From JBGAPH01 sp046349955 (GTDB lineage: Bacteria > Planctomycetota > Planctomycetia > Pirellulales > JBGAPH01): a stretch of DNA of 64,000 nt. Under the pieces are notes generated by a model. That model did no database searches. It was not told where the DNA came from and was given only the letters and a program-made list of their open reading frames with translations. The position numbers and the translations under genes were made by a program. This document shows positions 17,582 through 27,216 of this stretch, piece after piece (the first letter of the stretch is position 1; each line of letters opens with the position of its first letter). Location: NCBI GenBank assembly GCA_046349955.1, contig JAXMBI010000029.1, forward strand, positions 1-64,000. The letters run 5' to 3'.

Positions 17582-17848
17582 ATGACCCAGCCTCGGCAGG
17601 AGTTGCGCATGCCCGAGCTAGGCCTGCAGGCGGCCGGCGTGGGCGACGACCCACCGGTGCTGGGCCAGTGGCTGGTGCCCCGCGGCGCGAGGGTATTCGC
17701 CGGCGAAGGAGTGCTCGAGATCCTGGCCGGCTGCGTGCTGATCGAACTGCCGGCGCCCGTCAGCGGCCGGCTCGTCGAGCAGTTCTGCTTTCAAGACGAT
17801 CCGCTCCAGCCCGGGCAGATCTTGGGGCTGATCGCGGTTGCGGACTGA
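17582..17848 (+). CDS. Stand-alone lipoyl/biotinyl-like domain lacking the modified lysine
   Basis: An 88-residue protein with the pattern of a lipoyl or biotinyl domain: MPELG near residue 10, GQWLVPRGARVFAGEGVLEI (the first hammerhead half), ELPAPVSGRLVEQ, and PGQILGLIAV at the end. Aligned with the usual ETDKA/EAMKM hairpin, the lysine that carries lipoate or biotin is replaced by Cys (EILAGCVLIEL), so it cannot be lipoylated in the normal way. It begins 27 bases after the STADILAAAR protein, in the same direction, so the two are probably co-expressed. No acyltransferase, E3 or carboxylase partner is nearby. It may be a binding or structural hammerhead module. Confidence 0.75.
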   Translation: MTQPRQELRMPELGLQAAGVGDDPPVLGQWLVPRGARVFAGEGVLEILAGCVLIELPAPVSGRLVEQFCFQDDPLQPGQILGLIAVAD

Positions 17849-17862
17849 AGCGCGCGGCAGGC

Positions 17863-19041
17863 TCAGTCGCCGCGCTCCCACCAATCGTCGTTCTCGTCGT
17901 CGGACATCCGCCGGCGTTTGAGAGCCTTGCGCTCCGCCTTCGTCAGCTTGCGCGGACCAGGTTCCTCGTCCGGGTCCACCGACTTGGCCGCCGCGGGCGC
18001 CGACGTTCGGGCAGGCGCGGCCGTCGTAGCAAGGCTGGCGATTGGCTTGGCGGCGACAGCCGGCTTCGCGGCCGCAGTGGGCGACGACAGATCGGTGCGA
18101 GCCGTGATCGGGCCCTTGAGACCCTGCGGAGGATCGACCTTGGCGACGGCGGCGAGCCGCTTCTTGCCCGCCAAGTCTTCCGGTTCGTCCGCAGACGAAC
18201 CCGCCTGCGCCGCCCGCATGCGCGGCTTTTTCACCCGCACGGTCAACTGCCCCTCGGCGGCTAAGATCACCTGCCGGGCATAGACGCCAAGCGACGCGAG
18301 CAACAACAGCACGGCGCAAAGCTGGAGCGAAACGAGCACAGCGGTATGCGTGCGGCCGGCTTCAAGCGCGATCCAATCCAACTCCACAGCCAAGCCGGCG
18401 AATCCCACCAGCAGCGCCGCAACCACGCCCGCGGTCGCCAACTTCGAGCGGCGCGTTTCGAACGCCAGCCGCACTCCGAGTGCCCCGAGCAGTGTCGCCA
18501 GGGTCAGAGGCCAGTAGGGCGCGGAGGCAGCGAAAAAGGCCCAGCCGGTGGCAGTCTCCAACCCGTCACGCACCGTGGAGTGGAGCGCCGCGGTCTGCTC
18601 CAGGCTCAGCCAGAGCAATGCAGGAATCAGATAGAGCCACATCCGGTATCGGCCGCGATAGTCATCCAACCGATGACGGCGGACCGCGAAGATGACCAGC
18701 GCCAGCGGAGCAGCGCACGCCAGCCAGGCTGCGCCGAGCCAGGCCGCTAGGCTGCCGTCTTGCGCTAGGTCGAGCAGCGGCCAACGCCCGTCCACCGCGC
18801 CAGGCACGAACCAATACGCCGACACGACGGCGCCAATCGCAGCGCTGCCCGACAGAAAGAGCAGGGCATGCAACCACCCGCGAAGCGGCACTAAATCGGT
18901 AACGTGCGATTGATGCTGTCGGCGAGCCGCCTCGGCGTAGCCCAGCGGCGGCCCGGCGGCGTTCGAACGCGTACGGGGCGATTCCGCGGCGTTGGGGTCT
19001 TCGCTCAGCAACCGGCGGCGGCGATCGTCGCTGTGAGACAT
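17863..19041 (-). CDS. Membrane protein with disordered basic/acidic C-terminal tail, unknown function
   Basis: A 392-residue protein. Residues 1-50 are polar and hydrophilic; then about six hydrophobic segments follow between residues 55 and 265 (for example WLHALLFLSGSAAIGAVVSA and LVSLQLCAVLLLLASLGVYA). The last 120 residues are Ala/Pro/Lys-rich with KLTKAERKALKRRRM and end in an acidic DDENDDWWERGD. No family recognised. The ATG at 19041 is used. It ends 15 bases from the convergent lipoyl-like gene and follows the fumarylacetoacetase-family gene by 218 bases on the same strand. Likely an inner-membrane protein with a cytoplasmic tail. Confidence 0.7.
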   Translation of the reverse strand: MSHSDDRRRRLLSEDPNAAESPRTRSNAAGPPLGYAEAARRQHQSHVTDLVPLRGWLHALLFLSGSAAIGAVVSAYWFVPGAVDGRWPLLDLAQDGSLAAWLGAAWLACAAPLALVIFAVRRHRLDDYRGRYRMWLYLIPALLWLSLEQTAALHSTVRDGLETATGWAFFAASAPYWPLTLATLLGALGVRLAFETRRSKLATAGVVAALLVGFAGLAVELDWIALEAGRTHTAVLVSLQLCAVLLLLASLGVYARQVILAAEGQLTVRVKKPRMRAAQAGSSADEPEDLAGKKRLAAVAKVDPPQGLKGPITARTDLSSPTAAAKPAVAAKPIASLATTAAPARTSAPAAAKSVDPDEEPGPRKLTKAERKALKRRRMSDDENDDWWERGD

Positions 19042-19259
19042 GCCTAAGATCGTGAAGGCCTAAAGGTTGGAAAGCGCCGCAAGATGTGCGGGGAGGGGCG
19101 CTGCGCCGTCCTGGGCCGAGGAAGGACTGCAGGCAACCGCAAAGTCCGCCAAGCTTGCGGCAAACGGCGCAACCCCTCCGCTCGGCAGCGATGGACGTTG
19201 GCCGCTCCAACAGCAGATTCGGCATTTCCGGGGCAACGACTGAAATCGGCCCCAGCGGT

Positions 19260-20129
19260 CTAGGCCGGCCCCGCCTCGGCCACCACCCGATTGCGAAGCA
19301 GGCCGATCCGCTCGATCTCGACCTCGACCAGGTCGCCCGGCTTGAGGAAAACGGGGGGCTTGCGAGCCATGCCCACCCCGGGAGGAGTTCCCGTGTAGAT
19401 CAAGTCGCCCGGCTCGAGCGTCACCACCTGCGACAGGTACGAAACCAGGTGGGCGATGCCGTAAATAAGCTGGGCCGTGGTCGAGTCTTGCATCGTTTGG
19501 CCGTTGAGCCGCAACTGGATCCGGAGGTTTTCGGCGTTCCCCACCTCGTCGGCGGTGACCAACACCGGGCCGCACGGAGCGAACGTGTCGAAGCTCTTCC
19601 CCAAGAGCCACTGCTTCGAAGGTTTGTTCTTCTGCCAGTCGCGGGCGGAAATGTCGTTGCCGCAGGTATAACCGGCCACGTGCTCGAGCGCCCGCTCACG
19701 GGGGATGTGTCGCCCGCCCAGGCCGATGACCGCGACGAGCTCGGCCTCATAGTCGACCTCGGAGCTCGCCGCCGGCAGCGCAACCGGCTGCTCGTGGGCC
19801 GTAAGGGCCGTGAGGAATTTGTTGAAGACGACCGGCTCCGGCGGAGGCTCGGCCCCGGTTTCCTTGGCGTGATCCGCGTAGTTCAGACCGATGCAAATGA
19901 TTTTGCGGGGATCCGGCACCGGCGGCGCCAAACGTACCGTCGAAAGGGGCAGCCCGGCGCCACGCTCGGCGGCCTCGGCCACACGCGGCCAAAGGTCGGT
20001 CCCGGCGGCCAAAAGTTCCCGCAGCGAACTGGGCAAGCGGGGATCTGCCCGCTGGAGATCGACAGTCTCTTGGCCCCGCAACGCTGCGGCGCGAGGTCCC
20101 TGGTCGGTCAGGTAGGAAACAAGTCGCAT
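19260..20129 (-). CDS. Fumarylacetoacetate hydrolase-family protein
   Basis: A 289-residue member of the FAH superfamily, enzymes that hydrolyse, decarboxylate or isomerise beta-diketo acids using a divalent metal. Seen: KIICIGLNYADHAKE, the metal-ligand segment VDYEAELVAVIG, the GNDISARDWQ motif, and LEPGDLIYTGTPPGVGM. The N-terminal 60 residues form the usual small domain. This size and motif set fit the 2-hydroxyhepta-2,4-diene-1,7-dioate isomerase / acylpyruvase subgroup rather than true fumarylacetoacetase. No other aromatic-degradation gene is nearby, so the substrate stays open. Confidence 0.9.
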   Translation of the reverse strand: MRLVSYLTDQGPRAAALRGQETVDLQRADPRLPSSLRELLAAGTDLWPRVAEAAERGAGLPLSTVRLAPPVPDPRKIICIGLNYADHAKETGAEPPPEPVVFNKFLTALTAHEQPVALPAASSEVDYEAELVAVIGLGGRHIPRERALEHVAGYTCGNDISARDWQKNKPSKQWLLGKSFDTFAPCGPVLVTADEVGNAENLRIQLRLNGQTMQDSTTAQLIYGIAHLVSYLSQVVTLEPGDLIYTGTPPGVGMARKPPVFLKPGDLVEVEIERIGLLRNRVVAEAGPA

Positions 20130-20443
20130 AGGCCGGGGAAACCGTGGGCAGGACGGGCAGTCGCGCGATCTGCAAAATCAGTTGTGCGGACCAGCGGCGG
20201 GTAGGGCTCGAAGTCCTCCCAGGCTATCGCGCGCACGGTTGACCAACAAGCGCCAGCGGGGGGCTCCCGTCGCTCCAAACTTCTTGCCGCGTCACGGTTT
20301 GACCCTCGGAGCGTTGCGACCTAGGGTTGAGCGTCATGAAAAAGCCACGGGCGCGGTGCTGGTTTGCACTGTCGCCGCGCGCCGGTCGAAGGGGCAGACC
20401 GGCGAGCCTCTTGCCACGTCGACGCAGCCGGGCGCCATTCACG
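20130..20443. other. Divergent promoter gap
   Basis: The gap lies between the FAH-family gene (minus) and the HD/GGDEF gene (plus). The plus-strand frame is open here from 20327, but that stretch translates to an Arg/Pro-rich segment unlike the protein that follows, so I treat it as non-coding. No convincing promoter boxes were identified. Confidence 0.4.
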
Positions 20444-22690
<2,247 letters not shown>

Positions 22691-22742
22691 TTTCCCACCT
22701 CCGCCGCCCGGCCAGGGGCGCGGCCAACCTGCCGATCGGACC

Positions 22743-24806
22743 ATGGCCCGCATCAGCGCAAGCCTGTCGGGGCTCGAGCGCACGTTGCTCAACCGCCTGG
22801 CCGAAGCGCGCGCCGGCAGCGAGCTCAGCACGCTGCGGCTCACCAGCGGCCATCGCATCACGCGCCCGGCCGACGATCCGGCAGGGTTCATCGCGCTGAG
22901 CAACTTTCACACGCGGCAGGCCGCGGTTCGCGCCACGCTGGTGAATGCCCAATCGGCGACGAACGTCGCCAGCCAGGCGCAGCTCACGCTCGATCGGATC
23001 GTCACTCAGGCCAACCTGATCCGCTCGCTGGCCGCCGAAGACGAAGACCAGCAGCTTACGCCCCAGGAACGCGCCGACAAGCAGCAGGCCATCGACGCCG
23101 CGGTGGCCGAGATCGATCGCTTGGCCGGCACGAAGATCGACGGCCGAGCCCTCCTCAGCGGCATGGCGAGCCCCACGACTTCGGGGAGAAACGCGGCCCA
23201 GGTTCGCGATCTCCAGATCGCGGCCGTCGGCGGTGGCGGACCGCTCGTCTCGGCAAAACGGGCAGAGCTCTACTACGCCGGAACCGGCGGGCACGTGGCG
23301 GCGGCCGCCACGATCCGGCTCGAGGGGGAACTCGGCAGCACGACGATCGCCCTCACCACGGACCAGTCACTCGACGAAGCTGCGCGCCGAGTAAACGATC
23401 GCTCGAACACCACCGGCGTCACCGCCGCAGTTCGTGGCGGGGGCCTGGTGTTTGCGAGCGCCGAGGCTGGCCAGGACCAGTTCGTGGACCTGGAGACAAC
23501 GAGCGGGACGTTCGCCATCACGGGCGGCGACGGCCAAGGGCACGCCGAAGGGCGCGACGCCGCCTATGGCCCGCTGCCGGCGATTTCCGGCTGGGTCTCG
23601 CAGGCTGCGACGCAGGCGAAACTGACCTACACCGGCACGGCGGGCAACATTGCGGCCAACGCCACGGTCACGTTCCGCGGCAATCGCGGCGAGGCGTCGA
23701 TTTCGTTCACCACGGCCGACTCGCTCGCAGCGGCCGCTACGCGGATCAATGCCCAAAGCCATCGGACCGGCCTGCTGGCCGAGGCCGCCGGCAACACGCT
23801 GACGCTTCGCAGCGTCGATTACGGGGCAAAGGCCGTCGCGGGCGTGAGTGCGACCGCTGGCACGTTTGCCGTGAGCGGAGGGACCGCCGGCACGGCCAGC
23901 GGAACCGACGCCAGCGCGGTGATCGGCGGTGTGGAGTATGCGGGGTATCAGCCGGCCCGCGCCGCCGAAGCGCTCTACACCGGCTTGCAGGGCAAGATCA
24001 CGCAGAACGCCGACTTCAAGCTCACCGGCCCGTTGGGCAACCACGCGTTTTCGGTCACCTCGGGGCAAACGCTCACAGCCGTTCGCGACGCAATCAACCT
24101 GCAGTCGGGCGTGACCGGCGTCTCCGCGGCGGTGAACTTCAACGATCTCGTCCTCAGCACCACGACCACGGGCGCCGCGGCGAACGTCGATGTCGACGTG
24201 ACGAGCGGGACCTTCGCTGCGATTCTGACCGCGGGCGCCGACGCCGAGTCCAATCCCCGCGTCGACGGCAACCGCTTCACGATCGATCAGGGGGGCTCGC
24301 GCTACACGATCGAGTTCGCCCCTGGCTTCGTAGGCGACTTCGCGCCGATCACGCTGCACGACGACGGAGTCAAGTTTGCCCTGTCGACCGACCCCGGCCA
24401 GCGGACTCCGCTGCCGATTCCCAGCTTGCTCGCCGCACGGCTCGGTGGCCTGAGCGGCACGTTGGCCGACCTCGTCACCGGCGGCGCGGCGAGCGGCCTG
24501 GGGGCCAACGCCTCGCGGGCGCTGCGCATCGCCGACGAAGCGCTCGGCCGGCTTGACCAGGTTCAAGGTTTGGTCGAAGGCTTCGCCAACGGCGCCGCGG
24601 CCTCATCAGCCAGCTTGATGAGCGCGTTCGACGAGGACCTCACCAACTCGATCGACCAGGTCGACAAGGTCAACGACGACGAAGAGAGCATGCTCCGCGA
24701 CAAGTACGACGCTCTCGTGCAAAACGCGCAGACCGGCCTGGCGGTCTTGCAACAACAACGCCACGACATGCTGGCGATGCTGCGGCGGATCGCGGGGGTC
24801 GAGTAA
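22743..24806 (+). CDS. Flagellin-like protein with three hook-IN repeats
   Basis: A 687-residue flagellin-family protein. The N-terminal 140 residues match the flagellin/FlgL D0-D1 helix region (RLTSGHRITRPADDPAGFIAL, then NVASQAQLTLDRIVTQ) and the C-terminal 90 residues form the matching helix (NDDEESMLRDKYDALVQNAQTGLAVLQQQRHDM, positions about 645-680). Between them are three tandem modules of about 110 residues, each with a Flagellin_IN-type motif (YAGTGGHVAAAAT..., YTGTAGNIAANAT..., YTGLQGKITQNAD...), each ending in a TSGTFA-like strand. It is thus filament- or hook-junction-like. No secretion chaperone or other flagellar gene is near. It follows the GGDEF gene at 52 bases, probably in one transcript. 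Confidence 0.88.
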   Translation: MARISASLSGLERTLLNRLAEARAGSELSTLRLTSGHRITRPADDPAGFIALSNFHTRQAAVRATLVNAQSATNVASQAQLTLDRIVTQANLIRSLAAEDEDQQLTPQERADKQQAIDAAVAEIDRLAGTKIDGRALLSGMASPTTSGRNAAQVRDLQIAAVGGGGPLVSAKRAELYYAGTGGHVAAAATIRLEGELGSTTIALTTDQSLDEAARRVNDRSNTTGVTAAVRGGGLVFASAEAGQDQFVDLETTSGTFAITGGDGQGHAEGRDAAYGPLPAISGWVSQAATQAKLTYTGTAGNIAANATVTFRGNRGEASISFTTADSLAAAATRINAQSHRTGLLAEAAGNTLTLRSVDYGAKAVAGVSATAGTFAVSGGTAGTASGTDASAVIGGVEYAGYQPARAAEALYTGLQGKITQNADFKLTGPLGNHAFSVTSGQTLTAVRDAINLQSGVTGVSAAVNFNDLVLSTTTTGAAANVDVDVTSGTFAAILTAGADAESNPRVDGNRFTIDQGGSRYTIEFAPGFVGDFAPITLHDDGVKFALSTDPGQRTPLPIPSLLAARLGGLSGTLADLVTGGAASGLGANASRALRIADEALGRLDQVQGLVEGFANGAAASSASLMSAFDEDLTNSIDQVDKVNDDEESMLRDKYDALVQNAQTGLAVLQQQRHDMLAMLRRIAGVE

Positions 24807-24812
24807 CAAGCG

Positions 24813-26177
24813 CTAGGCGGGCCAGTCGAACCCCAGCCCCGGCCCGGTGAGCACGCCGGTTCCCAACACGCCGTCGTGAATCGAGAACATCGACGGATAC
24901 TTCTCGGCCCAGCCGCGATTCCCGGCAGGGCAATATTGCCGGGCGTTGCCTTCAATCGCCGCCACGGTGGGAATGCGGGCTGAGAGGCTCGCCGAGTGCA
25001 GGAACGAGGCGCCGGGGCAGGTGAGGTCCTGTACGCAGAGGAACAGGCCGAATTTCTGGGCCGCGGCCCCCATCAGGAGCGCCGCGCCGTGCCCCTTGCA
25101 GGCTTTGAGCGCCACGCCGGAGTAGCCCAACTCGCGGCTCAAGAGCAGGCTCTCGAGGTCGACGAGCGACTCATCGATCACCACGGGCTTGATCTTCGCC
25201 GCGGCGTGCATGCGATTCTCGGGATTTGCCCGCAGATCGCGGTGCGTGGGCTGTTCGATGTATTGCACGCGGTCCAAGGCCGCGGGCGAACGCTCACGCA
25301 GCTTCGCCAGAAAGTCGAGCACGTACTGCACGTTGGGACAGCGCTCGTTGAAGTCGAGCGAGTACCGCCAGTTTGTGCAGCCCCGCGCCGCCTGCGCAGG
25401 CGAGGCCACCCGTTCCACCGACGACACGCGATCGACGTCCCACGTCAGGTCGTCGCCGTTGAGCTTGATCTTTAGGTGCGTCAGCCCTTCGGCAGCGATC
25501 CACTCAGGCAGCGTCTCCGGCAGGCCGTCGTTCAGCCGCTGGGGCAAATCGGCGTCGGTCAGCGGATCGAGCGCTCCCACCAGGTGATAGAGCGGCATCT
25601 GCGGCTTGGGCTGGCGAAGCGTGTAGTGGTCGAGGTACTCGCCGGCGAACTCAGGCGAGAGAAACTCCGCCAGATCGGGCCCGACAAACTCGGGGCCCAG
25701 CAGATTGTAGGCGTTGGCGCCTAGGGCGCGGCCATAGGCGTCGTGCAGGGCGGCGTCGACGGGACTGGCGGCCACCAACTGAGCCAGCCGCGGCATCGGC
25801 TCGGCGACCCCCACCGCTCGACATGCTTCGTCGGACAAGCCGGCCAAGTCATGCTCCCAGTCGCGACCGATCTCGAGCGGATGGCCACATCCAGAATGCT
25901 TGCCTGCCGCCGCCACGCAACGCTCGCCGAGCGCGGCCATGGCGGCCAGGGTTTCCGAGGCTGATGCTTGCTGGCTCGGCCAGCCCCAGACATTGCCCAG
26001 CGGCATCGAGCCGCGGCCGACCCCTCTTCGGCCGTCGCGCGTTTCGACCTCGAGAGTCACGTGCAGCAGAGTAACCTCGGTGACCACTCGACCGCCGAAT
26101 TTCATCGGCGCCCGGTAGCGGATGCTCTCCGCTTGGCTCGCGGCGGAAACAATGCGAACGTCGGTCGACTTAGACAA
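24813..26177 (-). CDS. Enolase-superfamily enzyme (mandelate racemase / muconate lactonizing type)
   Basis: About 454 residues. The barrel shows the muconate-lactonizing subgroup residue set: KxK at the end of strand 2 (HLKIKLNG), metal ligands in SLDFNE, YIEQP and VIDES, and a Lys in LKACKGHG on strand 6. The reaction class is proton abstraction alpha to a carboxylate. The protein is about 80 residues longer than typical members, with extra N-terminal and loop sequence. The start is uncertain: a TTG at 26177 has AGG about 9 bases upstream, while a TTG at 26213 lacks one. It ends only 6 bases from the convergent flagellin gene. Substrate unknown. Confidence 0.85.
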   Translation of the reverse strand: MSKSTDVRIVSAASQAESIRYRAPMKFGGRVVTEVTLLHVTLEVETRDGRRGVGRGSMPLGNVWGWPSQQASASETLAAMAALGERCVAAAGKHSGCGHPLEIGRDWEHDLAGLSDEACRAVGVAEPMPRLAQLVAASPVDAALHDAYGRALGANAYNLLGPEFVGPDLAEFLSPEFAGEYLDHYTLRQPKPQMPLYHLVGALDPLTDADLPQRLNDGLPETLPEWIAAEGLTHLKIKLNGDDLTWDVDRVSSVERVASPAQAARGCTNWRYSLDFNERCPNVQYVLDFLAKLRERSPAALDRVQYIEQPTHRDLRANPENRMHAAAKIKPVVIDESLVDLESLLLSRELGYSGVALKACKGHGAALLMGAAAQKFGLFLCVQDLTCPGASFLHSASLSARIPTVAAIEGNARQYCPAGNRGWAEKYPSMFSIHDGVLGTGVLTGPGLGFDWPA

Positions 26178-26250
26178 GGCGAAGGACCTGGCGGGGATGA
26201 GGGCGGAGGCCAATAGTCAGGCCGTCCGCACCATACCCCGCCCGACCGGG

Positions 26251-26883
26251 CTAGACCAGCCCCTTCCTCACTGCCCAAACCGCGGCCTGCGTGCGATCGC
26301 TGACGCCGATCTTCCGCAGGATATGTTGCACGTGCTCCTTCACCGTTTCGTAGCTGATGGTCAGGCTCTGGGCGATTTCCTTGTTCGTCAGCCCGTGAGC
26401 GAGCTGCCGCAGCACTTCGCTCTCGCGCTGCGTGAGGGGGACGTCGATGTCGGCGGAGACGCGCGGCGTGGCCAGGGCGCCCGTCACGCGGCGCAGCTCC
26501 TCGCGCGTCCAAATGTTGTCGCCCGATGCGGCGGCTCGCAGCGCGGTGAGCAATTCGTCGCGGGTGCAGCCCTTGAGCAGGTATCCTTGGGCCCCCAGCG
26601 CCACCGCGCGGGCGACGTAGGTTGGATTGTCGTAGGACGAGAGCAGCAGCACCGGCACATTCGGCTGATCGGTTTTGATGCGGCTGAGCGCCGTGAGGCC
26701 GTCGGAGTCGGCCATGCGGATGTCGAGCAACACGACATCGGGCTTGAGCTCGCGGGCCAGCTCGACGGCCTTCTCGCCATCGGCGGCCTGCGCAATGACC
26801 TCGATTTCTGTATCGTTCAAGAGACCCACGAGGCCGGCGCGGACGACTTCATGATCGTCGGCGACCAGCAATCGAATGCCCAT
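26251..26883 (-). CDS. NarL/FixJ-type response regulator
   Basis: A 210-residue two-component regulator. Receiver domain at 1-120: acidic pair in LLVADDHEVV, phospho-acceptor Asp in VVLLDIRMADSDG, Thr/Ser position in LLLSSYDN and Lys in GYLLKG. LuxR-type HTH at about 145-205: PLTQRESEVLRQLAHGLTNKEIAQSL then YETVKEHVQHILRKIGVSDR. It is therefore a DNA-binding transcription factor controlled by phosphorylation. No histidine kinase is directly adjacent; the nearest is the hybrid kinase at 35.7 kb. It is on the same strand as, and about 70 bases upstream of, the enolase-family gene. Confidence 0.94.
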   Translation of the reverse strand: MGIRLLVADDHEVVRAGLVGLLNDTEIEVIAQAADGEKAVELARELKPDVVLLDIRMADSDGLTALSRIKTDQPNVPVLLLSSYDNPTYVARAVALGAQGYLLKGCTRDELLTALRAAASGDNIWTREELRRVTGALATPRVSADIDVPLTQRESEVLRQLAHGLTNKEIAQSLTISYETVKEHVQHILRKIGVSDRTQAAVWAVRKGLV

Positions 26884-27216
26884 GACTTGCGTTCCTCAAG
26901 AAAAGATCAGCGCGGGAAGGTGGCATATTGGTCGGACCGGGGTTCCGCGCCCGATCTCAATGGGTTGGACGCTGACAGCCATCCCTACCGGTCAAGACAG
27001 CAAAACACGCGCCTGCAAGCCTACCGGGCTTTGCCCGGCGTCGTCGGAACTGATTGTAAGATCATGAATTGCGTCGCGTGCCGGCAGCGCGGGGGGCCGC
27101 GAGAAGGCGTCGCTGACCTGGAAACGGCCGGTCGAAAATCCACCCACCTGGGTGGAAAGCGACCAGTTCCCTAGAGTCACTCGAAATGGTCGTAGGGGTG
27201 GGGGCAGCCCTGACGT
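26884..27216. other. Intergenic gap with terminator of the giant gene
   Basis: No convincing gene. It must contain the response-regulator promoter (minus strand) and carries the small hairpin listed separately. Short frames at 26876-27067 and 26992-27180 have no support. Confidence 0.45.
27135..27156 (-). terminator. Probable Rho-independent terminator after the giant surface-protein gene
   Basis: Read on the minus strand, TCCACCCA-GG-TGGGTGGA (27139-27156) is a perfect inverted repeat followed by TTTTC, about 60 bases after the stop of the 2522-residue gene. The effective stem is 7 bp with a 4-nt loop. Confidence 0.5.
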
